11,752 nucleotides of DNA from Thermotogae bacterium (GCA_003643975.1 QNAR01000032.1:1-11752), one strand, 5' to 3'; shown: positions 1 through 6,872, numbered from the stretch's first letter. The notes: generated by a model not told the origin, from the letters alone. Translations and numbers: made by a program.

Positions 1-930
1 ATTACCCTTGACAGATGGGTGGAACTTCAAGAGCAGGGAAATCAGTGTTATTACTTTGTCGCTGATTGGCATGCGTTAACGTCTCATATAGATAGTACGG
101 AAGGATTTAAAGAATGGACCATAGACATAATAAAAACTTATGTTGCAGCAGGACTTAACCCGGAAAAGTCAGTTCTTTTCATACAATCTGCTATCAAGGA
201 GCACGCAGAACTCTTCTTACTTTTGTCAATGCTTGTCCCTGTGCCACGGCTTCAAAGAATGCCAACATACAAAGAGCAAAGAGAACAGATAACGGACAGG
301 GATCTTTCCAGTGCGGGCTTTTTACTGTACCCCGTACTTCAAGCTGCTGATGTGCTCATGTATCTCGCTGATGGTGTTCCCGTTGGAGAGGATCAGGTTT
401 ACCACATAGAGCTCACCCGGGAAATTGCCAGAAAGTTCAACAACCTTTTTGCTGAGGTTTTCCCGGAACCAAAGCCAATTTTGTCTAAGGTGACAAAATT
501 GCCGGGTACAGACGGCAGGAAAATGTCAAAGAGCTATGATAACTTCATTCTCATAGATAGTGACGAAAAAAGCCTTTGGAAGAAAATGGCACCGATGATG
601 ACAGATCCCGCACGCAAGCGAAGAACTGACCCGGGAGACCCTGAAAAGTGCCCTGTATGGCTCTATCACAAAGCTTTTACTCATTCTACCGATGAATTAG
701 ACTGGGTTAAACATGGGTGCAAAACCGCAAGTATCGGTTGTCTCGATTGTAAGAGGGTATTGCATAAGAACCTTGTGGCTAAATTACAACCTGTATGGGA
801 AAAGCTAAAAGCTTTTGATGAGCATCCCGATATTGTAATGGACATCATTGAAGATGGAAATAAAAAAGCTCGTGAATGTGCACAAGAAACAATGAAGAAG
901 GTAAGAGATGCCATGAAGGTGAGTTGGTAA
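1..930 (+). CDS. trpS: Tryptophanyl-tRNA synthetase, iron-sulfur type (5' truncated)
   Basis: Cytoplasmic class I aminoacyl-tRNA synthetase that charges tRNA-Trp with tryptophan. The reading frame is open from base 1, so the gene starts upstream; a GTG at 19 is internal. About 20 N-terminal residues, including the HIGH motif, are missing. The class I KMSKS signature is at 520-534 within GRKMSKS, and the Rossmann-fold segment around GEDQVYHIELTREIA (about 385-429) is typical of TrpRS. Four cysteine codons at 649, 718, 739 and 748 give exactly C-x22-C-x6-C-x2-C, the [4Fe-4S] motif described for the Thermotoga maritima enzyme, which is known to affect tRNA recognition. First visible gene of an operon, with scpA starting one base after its stop. 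The promoter lies outside the window. Family assignment is secure. Confidence 0.97.
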   Translation: MTLDRWVELQEQGNQCYYFVADWHALTSHIDSTEGFKEWTIDIIKTYVAAGLNPEKSVLFIQSAIKEHAELFLLLSMLVPVPRLQRMPTYKEQREQITDRDLSSAGFLLYPVLQAADVLMYLADGVPVGEDQVYHIELTREIARKFNNLFAEVFPEPKPILSKVTKLPGTDGRKMSKSYDNFILIDSDEKSLWKKMAPMMTDPARKRRTDPGDPEKCPVWLYHKAFTHSTDELDWVKHGCKTASIGCLDCKRVLHKNLVAKLQPVWEKLKAFDEHPDIVMDIIEDGNKKARECAQETMKKVRDAMKVSW

Positions 931-931
931 G

Positions 932-1684
932 ATGGAACAACTTAGGCTCGTTTATTCTTTGCCGGAGTTTGAAGGTCCGCTGGATTTGCTGCTCTTCCTC
1001 GTGAGGAAGCACAGGCTTGATATCCGCTCAATACCAATAACAATTATTGCGGATGAATTCCTTGCGCACATCGAAAAGATGAAAAAACTCGATATGGAAG
1101 TTACCACTGACTTCATTGTTATGGCTTCAACTCTTATGCAAATGAAATCAAAAGCTCTTTTACCAAGACTAAGCCCTCAAGAAGCTGAAGAGTTAAAAAA
1201 ACAGCAGACACAGCTTTATCGGCAAATTGAGGAATACAAAACCCTTAAAGAATTATCAACCAGATTCAGGGAAAAACTGTACGAATCTTATTCTTACGAG
1301 CGAGTTAAAGTCGGAGTTACTGAAGAAGATACAGCTGTGGATTCCCTTCCTGAAAGGCTTGTCAGAAGTTTTAAGAGTATACTCAAAGAAACGATTGAAA
1401 AAGAGAAGGTCTATACGATAACCGCTGAATTATATAGCGTAGAAGAACGCATGGAAGAACTTGAAAATGAATATCCGGAAATAAGACTTCTTGAGCTATT
1501 AAAAGGCTGTAAAAGTAGAATAGAAGCGATTGTTACCTTCCTTGCAGTGCTCGAACTCATAAAATATGGAAGATACGAAATAATCGCACTGGATCCTGAG
1601 CCAATTATACAAAGGGTTTTTGCTGGTGTTGAAATTGTAACGATGCAGGTTGTTGAAAAACAGGAAACGGGGAAGGTGAAGTAA
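932..1684 (+). CDS. scpA: Segregation and condensation protein A (ScpA kleisin)
   Basis: Kleisin subunit of the bacterial SMC-ScpAB condensin, which organises and segregates the chromosome; it bridges the SMC head and neck and binds ScpB. The 250-residue product has the diagnostic N-terminal FEGPLDLLLFLVRKHRLDI (about residues 13-31), then a helical SMC-binding segment (MKKLDMEVTTDFIVMASTLM), a charged coiled central part rich in Glu/Lys, and a C-terminal winged-helix segment ending in the LELIKYGRYEI region. Length is normal for ScpA. ATG at 932 follows the trpS stop by one base, with ribosome binding site AAGGTGAG inside the trpS 3' end. Its TAA overlaps the scpB ATG by one base (TAATG), so translation is probably coupled. 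No anomalies seen. Confidence 0.96.
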   Translation: MEQLRLVYSLPEFEGPLDLLLFLVRKHRLDIRSIPITIIADEFLAHIEKMKKLDMEVTTDFIVMASTLMQMKSKALLPRLSPQEAEELKKQQTQLYRQIEEYKTLKELSTRFREKLYESYSYERVKVGVTEEDTAVDSLPERLVRSFKSILKETIEKEKVYTITAELYSVEERMEELENEYPEIRLLELLKGCKSRIEAIVTFLAVLELIKYGRYEIIALDPEPIIQRVFAGVEIVTMQVVEKQETGKVK

Positions 1685-2277
1685 TGGCCACCGAACTCAC
1701 CAAAAAAGCAGCAGTGGAAGCACTCATATTTGCTGCTAAACAGGGAATAGAGCCGAAAAGGATCGCCAAAATTCTTGGAATGAAACTCAACCAGGTCATG
1801 ATTCTAATCGAAGAACTTCAAGAAGAATACAATAGCCCCAACCATGGTGTCAATTTAAAGGCTGTAAAAGGCAAACTACGCTTTTATACGAAGAAGGAAG
1901 TTCAAAAATATGTCTCACAACTAAGCAAACGACCAATTGTGAGTATAACAGATTCCCAGATGGAAGTGCTTGCAATCGTGGCTATACGGGGTCCAATAAC
2001 ACGAGCGAACGTGGAACTCATAAGAGGGAGGTCATCACAATCCCAGCTTCTGGAACTCAGCCGCATGAAACTCGTCAGAAAATCTAAATCAAAACTTCCG
2101 GGACGCCCTTATCTGTACAAAGTAACCAACAGATTTTACGACACCTTTCAAATAAATGACCTTTCAGAGATCGTCCAGGGTCTTGAATTGCCATCAGAGG
2201 AGGTTGAGGAAACTGAGGGAAAAGCTTCAGAGATTTCTTCAGAGAAACACGAATCTATCCCGGAGAAAAGCAGCTGA
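1684..2277 (+). CDS. scpB: Segregation and condensation protein B (ScpB)
   Basis: ScpB forms a dimer that binds the ScpA kleisin within the SMC complex for chromosome condensation and segregation. The 197-residue product shows two winged-helix-type regions: an N-terminal one (about residues 7-75, with AAVEALIFAAKQGIEPKRIAKIL) and a second (about 85-155) containing the characteristic MEVLAIVAIRGPITRANVELIRG, followed by GRPYLYKVTNRFYDTF. The C-terminal ~35 residues are Glu/Ser-rich and probably disordered. ATG at 1684 overlaps the scpA stop, with GGGGAAGGTGAAG just upstream as ribosome binding site. The last ~70 bases overlap the start of the downstream pseudouridine synthase in another frame, so the low-complexity tail doubles as the next gene's translation initiation region. 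Confidence 0.95.
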   Translation: MATELTKKAAVEALIFAAKQGIEPKRIAKILGMKLNQVMILIEELQEEYNSPNHGVNLKAVKGKLRFYTKKEVQKYVSQLSKRPIVSITDSQMEVLAIVAIRGPITRANVELIRGRSSQSQLLELSRMKLVRKSKSKLPGRPYLYKVTNRFYDTFQINDLSEIVQGLELPSEEVEETEGKASEISSEKHESIPEKSS

Positions 2278-2941
2278 AGCCATAAAATCTGGCCACGTTA
2301 AGGTCAATGGCGAAGTTATTACCGATCCCTGGGTAGAGATAAATTCCTCTTCTGATATCCTTCTTGATAACAAAAAAGTGAACATTAGCTGTGAAAAGAG
2401 AGTAGTCTATGCTCTGCACAAACCAGCAGGAGTTCTTACTGCGATGAAAGACGATAGAGGAAGGCCAACGATAGCAGACCTTATAGCTGGAAAAATAAAA
2501 GAGAAAGTGTTTCACGTTGGTCGGCTGGACAAAGATACAGAAGGTCTTTTACTTCTAACAAATGACGGTGATTTCGCAAATAAAGTCACTCACCCTTCTT
2601 CAGAGATTGAAAAAACATACATAGCCACTGTGAATGCTACATTGACTGAAAAAGAGTTAGAAGCTCTGAGAAAGGGAGTAACATTGAGAGACGGCTATAA
2701 TACTTCTGGAGCCAAAGTGAGGCTTCTGAAGAGAAAGGGTAAAGGCACAGTTGTGGAGCTTAAAATTCACGAAGGGCATAAGCGTGAAGTTAGGGAAATG
2801 TTCAGGGCTTTAAATAAAAGAGTAATAGCTCTAAAGAGAACCGCGATAGGCGACCTAAAAATTGACATAGTCCCAAAGCCAGGCATGTTGAAAAAATTGA
2901 GTAAAGAAGAGGTATTCAGAATAAATAAAGGGGACCGCTAA
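2204..2941 (+). CDS. rRNA pseudouridine synthase, RluB/RsuA family
   Basis: Isomerises a specific uridine of ribosomal RNA to pseudouridine, probably 23S by likeness to RluB. An N-terminal S4 RNA-binding domain (LQRFLQRNTNLSRRKAAEAI... KVNGEV) is followed by the catalytic domain. That domain contains YALHKPAGVLTAMKDDRGRPT, the catalytic motif GRLDKDTEGLLLLTNDGD (Asp codon at 2528, residue 109 from the TTG start) and EGHKREVREMFRALN, all typical of RsuA/RluB. The start is uncertain. TTG 2204 is given, but the AGAGGAGG at 2196-2203 abuts it with no spacing, while CTG at 2213 is spaced nine bases from that site and would begin M-REKLQRFL, like E. coli RluB. An ATG at 2156 would add a tail unlike the family. 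The gene overlaps scpB by about 70 bp and ends the operon. Whether the target is 23S or 16S is not resolved. Confidence 0.93.
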   Translation: MRKLREKLQRFLQRNTNLSRRKAAEAIKSGHVKVNGEVITDPWVEINSSSDILLDNKKVNISCEKRVVYALHKPAGVLTAMKDDRGRPTIADLIAGKIKEKVFHVGRLDKDTEGLLLLTNDGDFANKVTHPSSEIEKTYIATVNATLTEKELEALRKGVTLRDGYNTSGAKVRLLKRKGKGTVVELKIHEGHKREVREMFRALNKRVIALKRTAIGDLKIDIVPKPGMLKKLSKEEVFRINKGDR

Positions 2942-2949
2942 GGGTCCCC
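2930..2949. terminator. Convergent terminator hairpin after the trpS-scpAB-pseudouridine synthase operon
   Basis: GGGGACC (2930-2936) pairs perfectly with GGTCCCC (2943-2949) around a 6-base loop that contains the pseudouridine synthase stop codon. Read on the minus strand, the hairpin is followed by TTTATTTATTC, a usable T-rich tail for transcripts of the LURP-one-like gene arriving from the right. Read on the plus strand, the tail is only GAGCGCTTTCT, which is weak. It may act in both directions, with the better match on the minus strand. Confidence 0.65.
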
Positions 2950-2985
2950 GAGCGCTTTCTATCCAAGGGGGGATAGGGGGTCGCA

Positions 2986-3003
2986 CTCATAATATATTAT
3001 GAG
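2986..3003. repeat. 18-bp perfect palindrome
   Basis: CTCATAATATATTATGAG reads identically on both strands. It is AT-rich in the centre with CTC/GAG ends and does not extend further. It could be an operator half-site pair for a dimeric regulator or a chance AT-rich palindrome. It lies between convergent genes, where no promoter is expected. Confidence 0.6.
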
Positions 3004-3104
3004 CATGAACTATTACACTCTGGTTTTGCCAAAATAAATTTTGTGACAATGATATAGCATTAGAGTTTACGTGTACATTTTCCTATAACATAGCTCACGC
3101 ATGC

Positions 3105-3128
3105 ATAAGCATTTGAATAAGCATTTGA
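3105..3128. repeat. Tandem duplication of a 12-mer
   Basis: ATAAGCATTTGA occurs twice back to back (3105-3116 and 3117-3128) with no mismatch. It lies in the intergenic space downstream of both flanking genes. Replication slippage is the simplest origin; no function is implied. Confidence 0.75.
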
Positions 3129-3154
3129 AGCGGTATGATGTGAAACACCCGTGT

Positions 3155-3640
3155 TCAATCACGGTTTGATTTATCATAAAGAATCTGATCGATAACAATG
3201 GTCAGAGCTACAAGAAACTCGGTTAATTCATCATAATAGACCTCTAACCCATAGACATCAGAAAAGGAGAACCACTTTTTCGATACTTTTGCCACTGTTG
3301 TTTCATCTTTAAGAATTGAAAATTCATGAACCATGTAGTTTCCTGAGACCGTGAAATTACCGAGTTCACTCTCAATTTCAAACTTTGGGCGCAATAAAGA
3401 AAACTTTCTCTTTACTTTTGCAATTGGCCTGTCGCTTTTGTAAAGAGTATATTCAGGTAAAAGACGAAACAACTTTTGCTCAATATAAATGAGCACATTG
3501 CCCTGCATATCTTCGAGATATAACTTATTGCCAAGGCTAAAAACCTTTCCTCTAGCAAAATATCTATCTTCTCCAAATTGGTCCTTTATTGTGAATTTAT
3601 CGCCGATTGAAAAGACTTTTTCCCGGATTTGAAAACGCAT
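3155..3640 (-). CDS. LURP-one-related / YxjI-like (tubby C-terminal-like fold) protein
   Basis: The 161-residue product resembles the LURP-one-related family (Bacillus YxjI, plant LOR), a 12-stranded beta barrel around a central helix related to Tubby. Visible family features are the opening MRFQIREKVFSIGDKFTIKD, an alternating strand pattern (GKVFSLGNKLYLEDMQGNVLIYIEQKLFRLLPEYTL split over about residues 31-66), an 'AKVKRKF' strand, and a hydrophobic C-terminal helix (LTEFLVALTIVIDQILYD) matching the buried helix. Length is normal for bacterial members. The biochemical role of the bacterial proteins is not established; phospholipid or membrane association has been proposed for the fold. ATG at 3640 is preceded by a GGGGGG ribosome binding site (3646-3651). 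It is monocistronic, with its own promoter and transcribed toward the trpS operon. Confidence 0.85.
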   Translation of the reverse strand: MRFQIREKVFSIGDKFTIKDQFGEDRYFARGKVFSLGNKLYLEDMQGNVLIYIEQKLFRLLPEYTLYKSDRPIAKVKRKFSLLRPKFEIESELGNFTVSGNYMVHEFSILKDETTVAKVSKKWFSFSDVYGLEVYYDELTEFLVALTIVIDQILYDKSNRD

Positions 3641-3652
3641 AATATCCCCCCA

Positions 3653-3685
3653 ATACTTTTATAATTATACCTTATACTTTTATAA
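3653..3685. repeat. Phased direct repeats across the LURP-one-like promoter
   Basis: ATACTTTTATAA occurs at 3653-3664 and again at 3674-3685, 21 bp apart, about two helical turns. One copy runs over the start-site side of the -10 box and the other sits in the spacer upstream of it. This arrangement suits a regulator binding two sites on one DNA face, although AT-rich promoters can produce such repeats by chance. Confidence 0.55.
3664..3669 (-). promoter_or_regulatory. -10 box for the LURP-one-like gene
   Basis: A consensus TATAAT on the minus strand lies 24-29 bases upstream of the ATG, predicting a leader of roughly 17 bases that just accommodates the ribosome binding site. No good -35 hexamer is seen; TTACTT lies 15 bases upstream. 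The weak -35 suggests possible activation or reliance on the AT-rich flank. Confidence 0.5.
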
Positions 3686-3902
3686 AGTAATAGGATCCAG
3701 GTTTAGGGTCTAATTAATAGGTTCAATTTTTTCTTTTGGTTCCCGGCTTATAGGATTTTATCTGCGTTGCAAGCTTCAGTCTTCGATTATCATTTTACCA
3801 GCCGACAATCTTGAAGCGCCTTATATTTTTCTGTCACTCGTCAACCATCACTTTTTTGAAAAAGATATGGCAGTGATAAAATTATATTAGCTGAAAATTC
3901 GA

Positions 3903-3931
3903 TTCTTATGAATTTTAAAACTGCGTACAAT
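3903..3931 (+). promoter_or_regulatory. Candidate promoter of the isomerase-kinase operon
   Basis: TTCTTA (3903-3908) and TACAAT (3926-3931) are separated by 17 bases. The -10 matches consensus in five of six positions; the -35 matches in only three. The predicted start near 3939 leaves a leader of about 32 bases before the ATG at 3971. An inverted repeat AAAATTC-N9-GAATTTT (3894-3916) overlaps the -35 and could be an operator. Confidence 0.4.
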
Positions 3932-3970
3932 GATATTTCGAAAGATGAAAGAGATAAAGGGGGAATTATC

Positions 3971-5389
3971 ATGAAAAAAATCAAAGTAGGTATTCTTACC
4001 TTTTCAGATGGTAGAGAATTTGTTCACAGAGATCTTGTTGATATCAATAAGAAATTTGAAGGAAAACTCAAAGAAAGGCTTGAGGCTACCGGGGAGATTG
4101 AAGTGATAACCGGTTCTGAAATAGTGTGGAAACCATCGATAGCAAAGCGAGAAGCTCTCAAATTAAGAAACGAGGGTGCAGAGGTTACGATTTTCAATTA
4201 CGCTGTATGGGCATTTCCGCATTTTACTGTTATTGCCGGTAAATTTGCTCCTCAACCTTTTCTCCTCTTTGGGAATGTGAACCCAAAATACCCGGGCATG
4301 GTGGGCATGCTTGCTGCAGCAGGAAGCCTGGACCACGATGGGACTTTTTCGAAAAGAGTCTGGGGAGATATTGAAAACGATGAAGTTCTTCACAGAGTCA
4401 TAGCTTTCATAAGAGCTGCTGCTGCAAAGAACAGGCTAAAGGGTGCACGTTATGGTCTCATTGGCGGAAGGCCTATGGGTATGTACACAGCTGTTCCAAA
4501 TGTAGATCTCTGGAACAGTTTATTTGGGGTAGATATTGAACACATCGATCAGTATGAGATTATAAGAAGAAGCGAACTAATACCAGTAGAAAAAGCCAAA
4601 AGAGCTAGAGAATGGCTTGAAAGCAGAGTCGGTAAGATACATTATGACGATAAGCAATTAACACCAGAAAAGCTTGAATTGCAAATAAAAAGTTATTACG
4701 CTGTGAAGGATATCATGGAAGAAATGGAGCTGGACTTTGTTGGTATAAAGGCACAACCCGAGCTCACGAACAATTTTGCCACCATGGATGTTACCGAGGC
4801 TTTTCTCAATGACCCATATGATTGGGATGGACCCCATGAACCAATAGTTTGTGCTACCGAGGCAGATTCCGATGGCGCGCTTACCATGCAGATTTTGAAA
4901 TCAATTTCCAAAAGTCCCGTTCTTTTTGCTGATGTACGCCATTACGATGCGGAATTTGACGTGCTTGACCTGTGTAATTCTGGTTCGCATGCCACCTTTT
5001 TTGCAGGAAAATCCTATGTTCCAGAAGAGAACCTTAAACATGTGGAATTTTATCCGGAGGGTTTTTACTTCCCCGCAGGTGGTGCTTCTGTAAGGCATAT
5101 TGCTGCTCCGGGAAAGGTTACCATTGCCCGGCTCATGCGTAAGAATGGCAAGTATTGGATGGCAATTATACCAGCTGAGTTTGTCGACCTGGGAGATAGA
5201 GCTGAAGAAAAAGCCTTTAACACGCAAATTGAATGGCCCCACGCCTTTGCAAAGCTTGAAGTCCCTATAGATGAATTTCTTTCAACCTATGGTTCCAACC
5301 ACTGCCACGCAGTTTATGGCGATTATGTCGAAGAATTGAAGACTTTCTGTGAAATTTCAGGGATTGATTACAGACTATATAGAAGGTGA
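3971..5389 (+). CDS. L-fucose/D-arabinose isomerase family ketol isomerase
   Basis: Probably a Mn-dependent aldose-ketose isomerase of the FucI/COG2407 group, acting on L-fucose, D-arabinose or a similar sugar. The metal ligands known in E. coli FucI have visible counterparts: Glu297 in CATEADSDGALT, Asp321 in LFADVRHYD and His444 in SNHCHAVYG. The C-terminal domain (from about residue 320) is the FucI C-domain type. At 472 residues it is well short of E. coli FucI (591), like the compact members found in thermophiles. ATG 3971 is chosen over an in-frame ATG at 3908 because AAAGGGGG (3956-3963) lies seven bases ahead of it and MKKIKVGILTF is the expected first beta strand. It is first in an operon with the FGGY kinase, whose ribosome binding site overlaps this stop codon. 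Substrate is inferred only to family level. Confidence 0.88.
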   Translation: MKKIKVGILTFSDGREFVHRDLVDINKKFEGKLKERLEATGEIEVITGSEIVWKPSIAKREALKLRNEGAEVTIFNYAVWAFPHFTVIAGKFAPQPFLLFGNVNPKYPGMVGMLAAAGSLDHDGTFSKRVWGDIENDEVLHRVIAFIRAAAAKNRLKGARYGLIGGRPMGMYTAVPNVDLWNSLFGVDIEHIDQYEIIRRSELIPVEKAKRAREWLESRVGKIHYDDKQLTPEKLELQIKSYYAVKDIMEEMELDFVGIKAQPELTNNFATMDVTEAFLNDPYDWDGPHEPIVCATEADSDGALTMQILKSISKSPVLFADVRHYDAEFDVLDLCNSGSHATFFAGKSYVPEENLKHVEFYPEGFYFPAGGASVRHIAAPGKVTIARLMRKNGKYWMAIIPAEFVDLGDRAEEKAFNTQIEWPHAFAKLEVPIDEFLSTYGSNHCHAVYGDYVEELKTFCEISGIDYRLYRR

Positions 5390-5393
5390 TTTG

Positions 5394-6872
5394 ATGGACT
5401 TACTGATAGGCATTGATATCGGCACAAGCTCAACAAAAGCCATAGTTACTGATGAGAAAGGACATGAGATTGCTTCTGTATCTGAAGGTTACAACATTGA
5501 CACACCAAAGCCATTGTGGGCAGAGTGCGATGCGCAGATGTGGTTAGATGCTGTTCTTAAAGTCATGCGAGAGCTTTCGAAGAAAGTGGATACAGCGAAA
5601 GTAAGGGCAATTGCGATAAGCGGTTTGTATGGAGGGGCTGGGGTCCCTTTAGATAGAGAGATGAATCCTGTTTACCCTACGCTCATCTGGATGGACAAGA
5701 GAGCCGTTGAGCAAACCAGATGGGTGAAAAAGAATATAGGAATAGATAATCTTTTTGAGATTACCGGGAATACTGTGGATCCTTATTTTGGGTTTACAAA
5801 AATGATGTGGATACGCGATAACGAACCTGAAATCTGGAAGAAAATAGCCCTCTTTTTACCGCCAAAAGATTACGTGATTTACAAGCTTACCGGGGAAGTC
5901 TCCACTGATTACTCATCTGCTGGTAATATAGGTGGCATCTTTAATTTAAGAAATCGGAGATGGTCCATAGAGATGTTAAAAGCCCTGGGAATTTCACCGG
6001 ATAAGCTCCCCGAGAAGGTCATTCCATCAGAAACAATAGCGGGTTATCTCTCTGAAGAGATGGCAAAACACACGGGTTTTAAATCCGGTACTCCGGTGGT
6101 ATCTGGAGGTGTGGATGCAGCTGTTGCTACTTTGGCGTCTGGAGTATGCGATGAGGGTGAAAATACCGCGATGATAGGCACTTCTATGTGTTGGGGTACA
6201 ATACATGGAGGCAACCACCTTGACTGGCATTTTGTGAATTTCCCTTATGTTGTCAACGGTAAAGAGCAAGTATATTCTTTTGGAGGCGCCACAACAGCCG
6301 GTGCGATAATTGAATGGTTCAGAAATCTCTTTAAAGAAGAGGATTTGAAAAAGCTCGAGGTCACGGCTGAGCGGGTAGCCCCCGGTGCGGAAGGAATAAC
6401 TGTTTTGCCTTTCTTTATGGGTGAGCGTGCGCCATTGTGGGATATGGACATACGTGGATGCATTTATGGCCTTAGCTTGAGCCACGATGAGGCTCATTTA
6501 TACAGGGCTTTCCTGGAATCCATTGCTTATATTCTAAAGTTGAATTTAAAGGCTGCAAAAGAGGCGAAAATCCCTGTAAATCCCAGCACTATGGTTGTAG
6601 GTGGCATATCAAAGAGTAATTTATGGCTGGAAATAGCAGCTTCAGTACTTGAGAGAAATATCTATTCTTTCCCCATTTCCTCCGATGCACCATATGGAGA
6701 TTGTTTTCTTGCTGGATTAGCTGTTGGTTTATTCAACGATACAAAAGAGATAAAGAACTGGCTACCTGAAAAAGCGAAAACTCAACCATCGAGAGAGTGG
6801 ATTTTAGCATATAAAGAGGCTTACGAAAAGTTTGAAAATTTATATAGGGGAATAAAAGCTGGGGAACTATGA
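5394..6872 (+). CDS. FGGY-family carbohydrate kinase
   Basis: ATP-dependent sugar kinase of the FGGY family (xylulokinase, gluconokinase, ribulokinase and relatives), expected to phosphorylate the ketose made by the upstream isomerase. The 492-residue product has the N-terminal ATPase-fold motif LIGIDIGTSSTKAIV (4-18), the sugar-site region GLYGGAGVPLD (78-87), the likely catalytic Asp241 in SGGVDAAVATLASG, a phosphate-loop segment MIGTSMCWG (260-268), GERAPLWD (343-350) and a C-terminal adenosine-motif segment VVGGISKSNLWLEIAASVL (401-419). Length is normal. ATG 5394 gives a standard N-terminus, and AGAAGGTGAT just upstream overlaps the isomerase stop. Its last codons form one arm of a bidirectional terminator and overlap the convergent regulator gene by 6 bp. 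Exact sugar unknown: fuculose, ribulose or xylulose are all possible. Confidence 0.9.
   Translation: MDLLIGIDIGTSSTKAIVTDEKGHEIASVSEGYNIDTPKPLWAECDAQMWLDAVLKVMRELSKKVDTAKVRAIAISGLYGGAGVPLDREMNPVYPTLIWMDKRAVEQTRWVKKNIGIDNLFEITGNTVDPYFGFTKMMWIRDNEPEIWKKIALFLPPKDYVIYKLTGEVSTDYSSAGNIGGIFNLRNRRWSIEMLKALGISPDKLPEKVIPSETIAGYLSEEMAKHTGFKSGTPVVSGGVDAAVATLASGVCDEGENTAMIGTSMCWGTIHGGNHLDWHFVNFPYVVNGKEQVYSFGGATTAGAIIEWFRNLFKEEDLKKLEVTAERVAPGAEGITVLPFFMGERAPLWDMDIRGCIYGLSLSHDEAHLYRAFLESIAYILKLNLKAAKEAKIPVNPSTMVVGGISKSNLWLEIAASVLERNIYSFPISSDAPYGDCFLAGLAVGLFNDTKEIKNWLPEKAKTQPSREWILAYKEAYEKFENLYRGIKAGEL

Larger units (their letters stand above)
2950..3154. other. Convergent intergenic region with palindrome and tandem repeat, no gene seen
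   Basis: No convincing open reading frame or RNA gene is visible here. The stretch holds a short hairpin CTATCC/GGATAG (2959-2976), an 18-bp perfect palindrome (2986-3003), an AT-rich inverted repeat CAAAAT-AA-ATTTTG (3030-3043) and a 12-bp tandem duplication (3105-3128). Just at the end of the next gene, CCGTG (3149-3153) and CACGG (3160-3164) can pair across its stop codon, without a clear T tract. Confidence 0.5.
3641..3970. other. Divergent intergenic region holding two promoters
   Basis: A 330-bp stretch between divergent genes. It contains the minus-strand promoter and phased repeats for the LURP-one-like gene (3653-3690) and, at the other end, a plus-strand promoter with an inverted repeat for the sugar isomerase (3894-3931). 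Between 3700 and 3850 I see only T-rich sequence and a weak GCTTCA...TGAAGC inverted pair about 35 bases apart; no gene or structured RNA is convincing. Confidence 0.55.

Noticed and set aside
19..21. GTG as the start of trpS
   Set aside because: The frame is open to base 1 and the residues before it fit TrpRS; the HIGH-motif region lies outside the window, so this GTG is internal.
2950..3154. Possible small RNA or CRISPR-like repeats in the convergent gap
   Set aside because: Only one tandem pair of 12-mers, with no regular spacers and no clear promoter-terminator pair.
3773..3818. GCTTCA...TGAAGC inverted pair in the divergent region
   Set aside because: Six bases with a spacer of about 35 nt is expected by chance, and no terminator or riboswitch features accompany it.
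3908..3970. 21-residue N-terminal extension of the sugar isomerase from ATG 3908
   Set aside because: No ribosome binding site before it; it overlaps the candidate promoter, and ATG 3971 has an ideal site and a family-like N-terminus.
5349..5393. Upstream ATG for the FGGY kinase inside the isomerase end
   Set aside because: It would add 15 residues before the standard FGGY N-terminus; ATG 5394 has a good ribosome binding site.
6027..6497. 156-residue minus-strand open frame
   Set aside because: Antisense to the kinase core, no recognisable domain and no ribosome binding site; a shadow frame.
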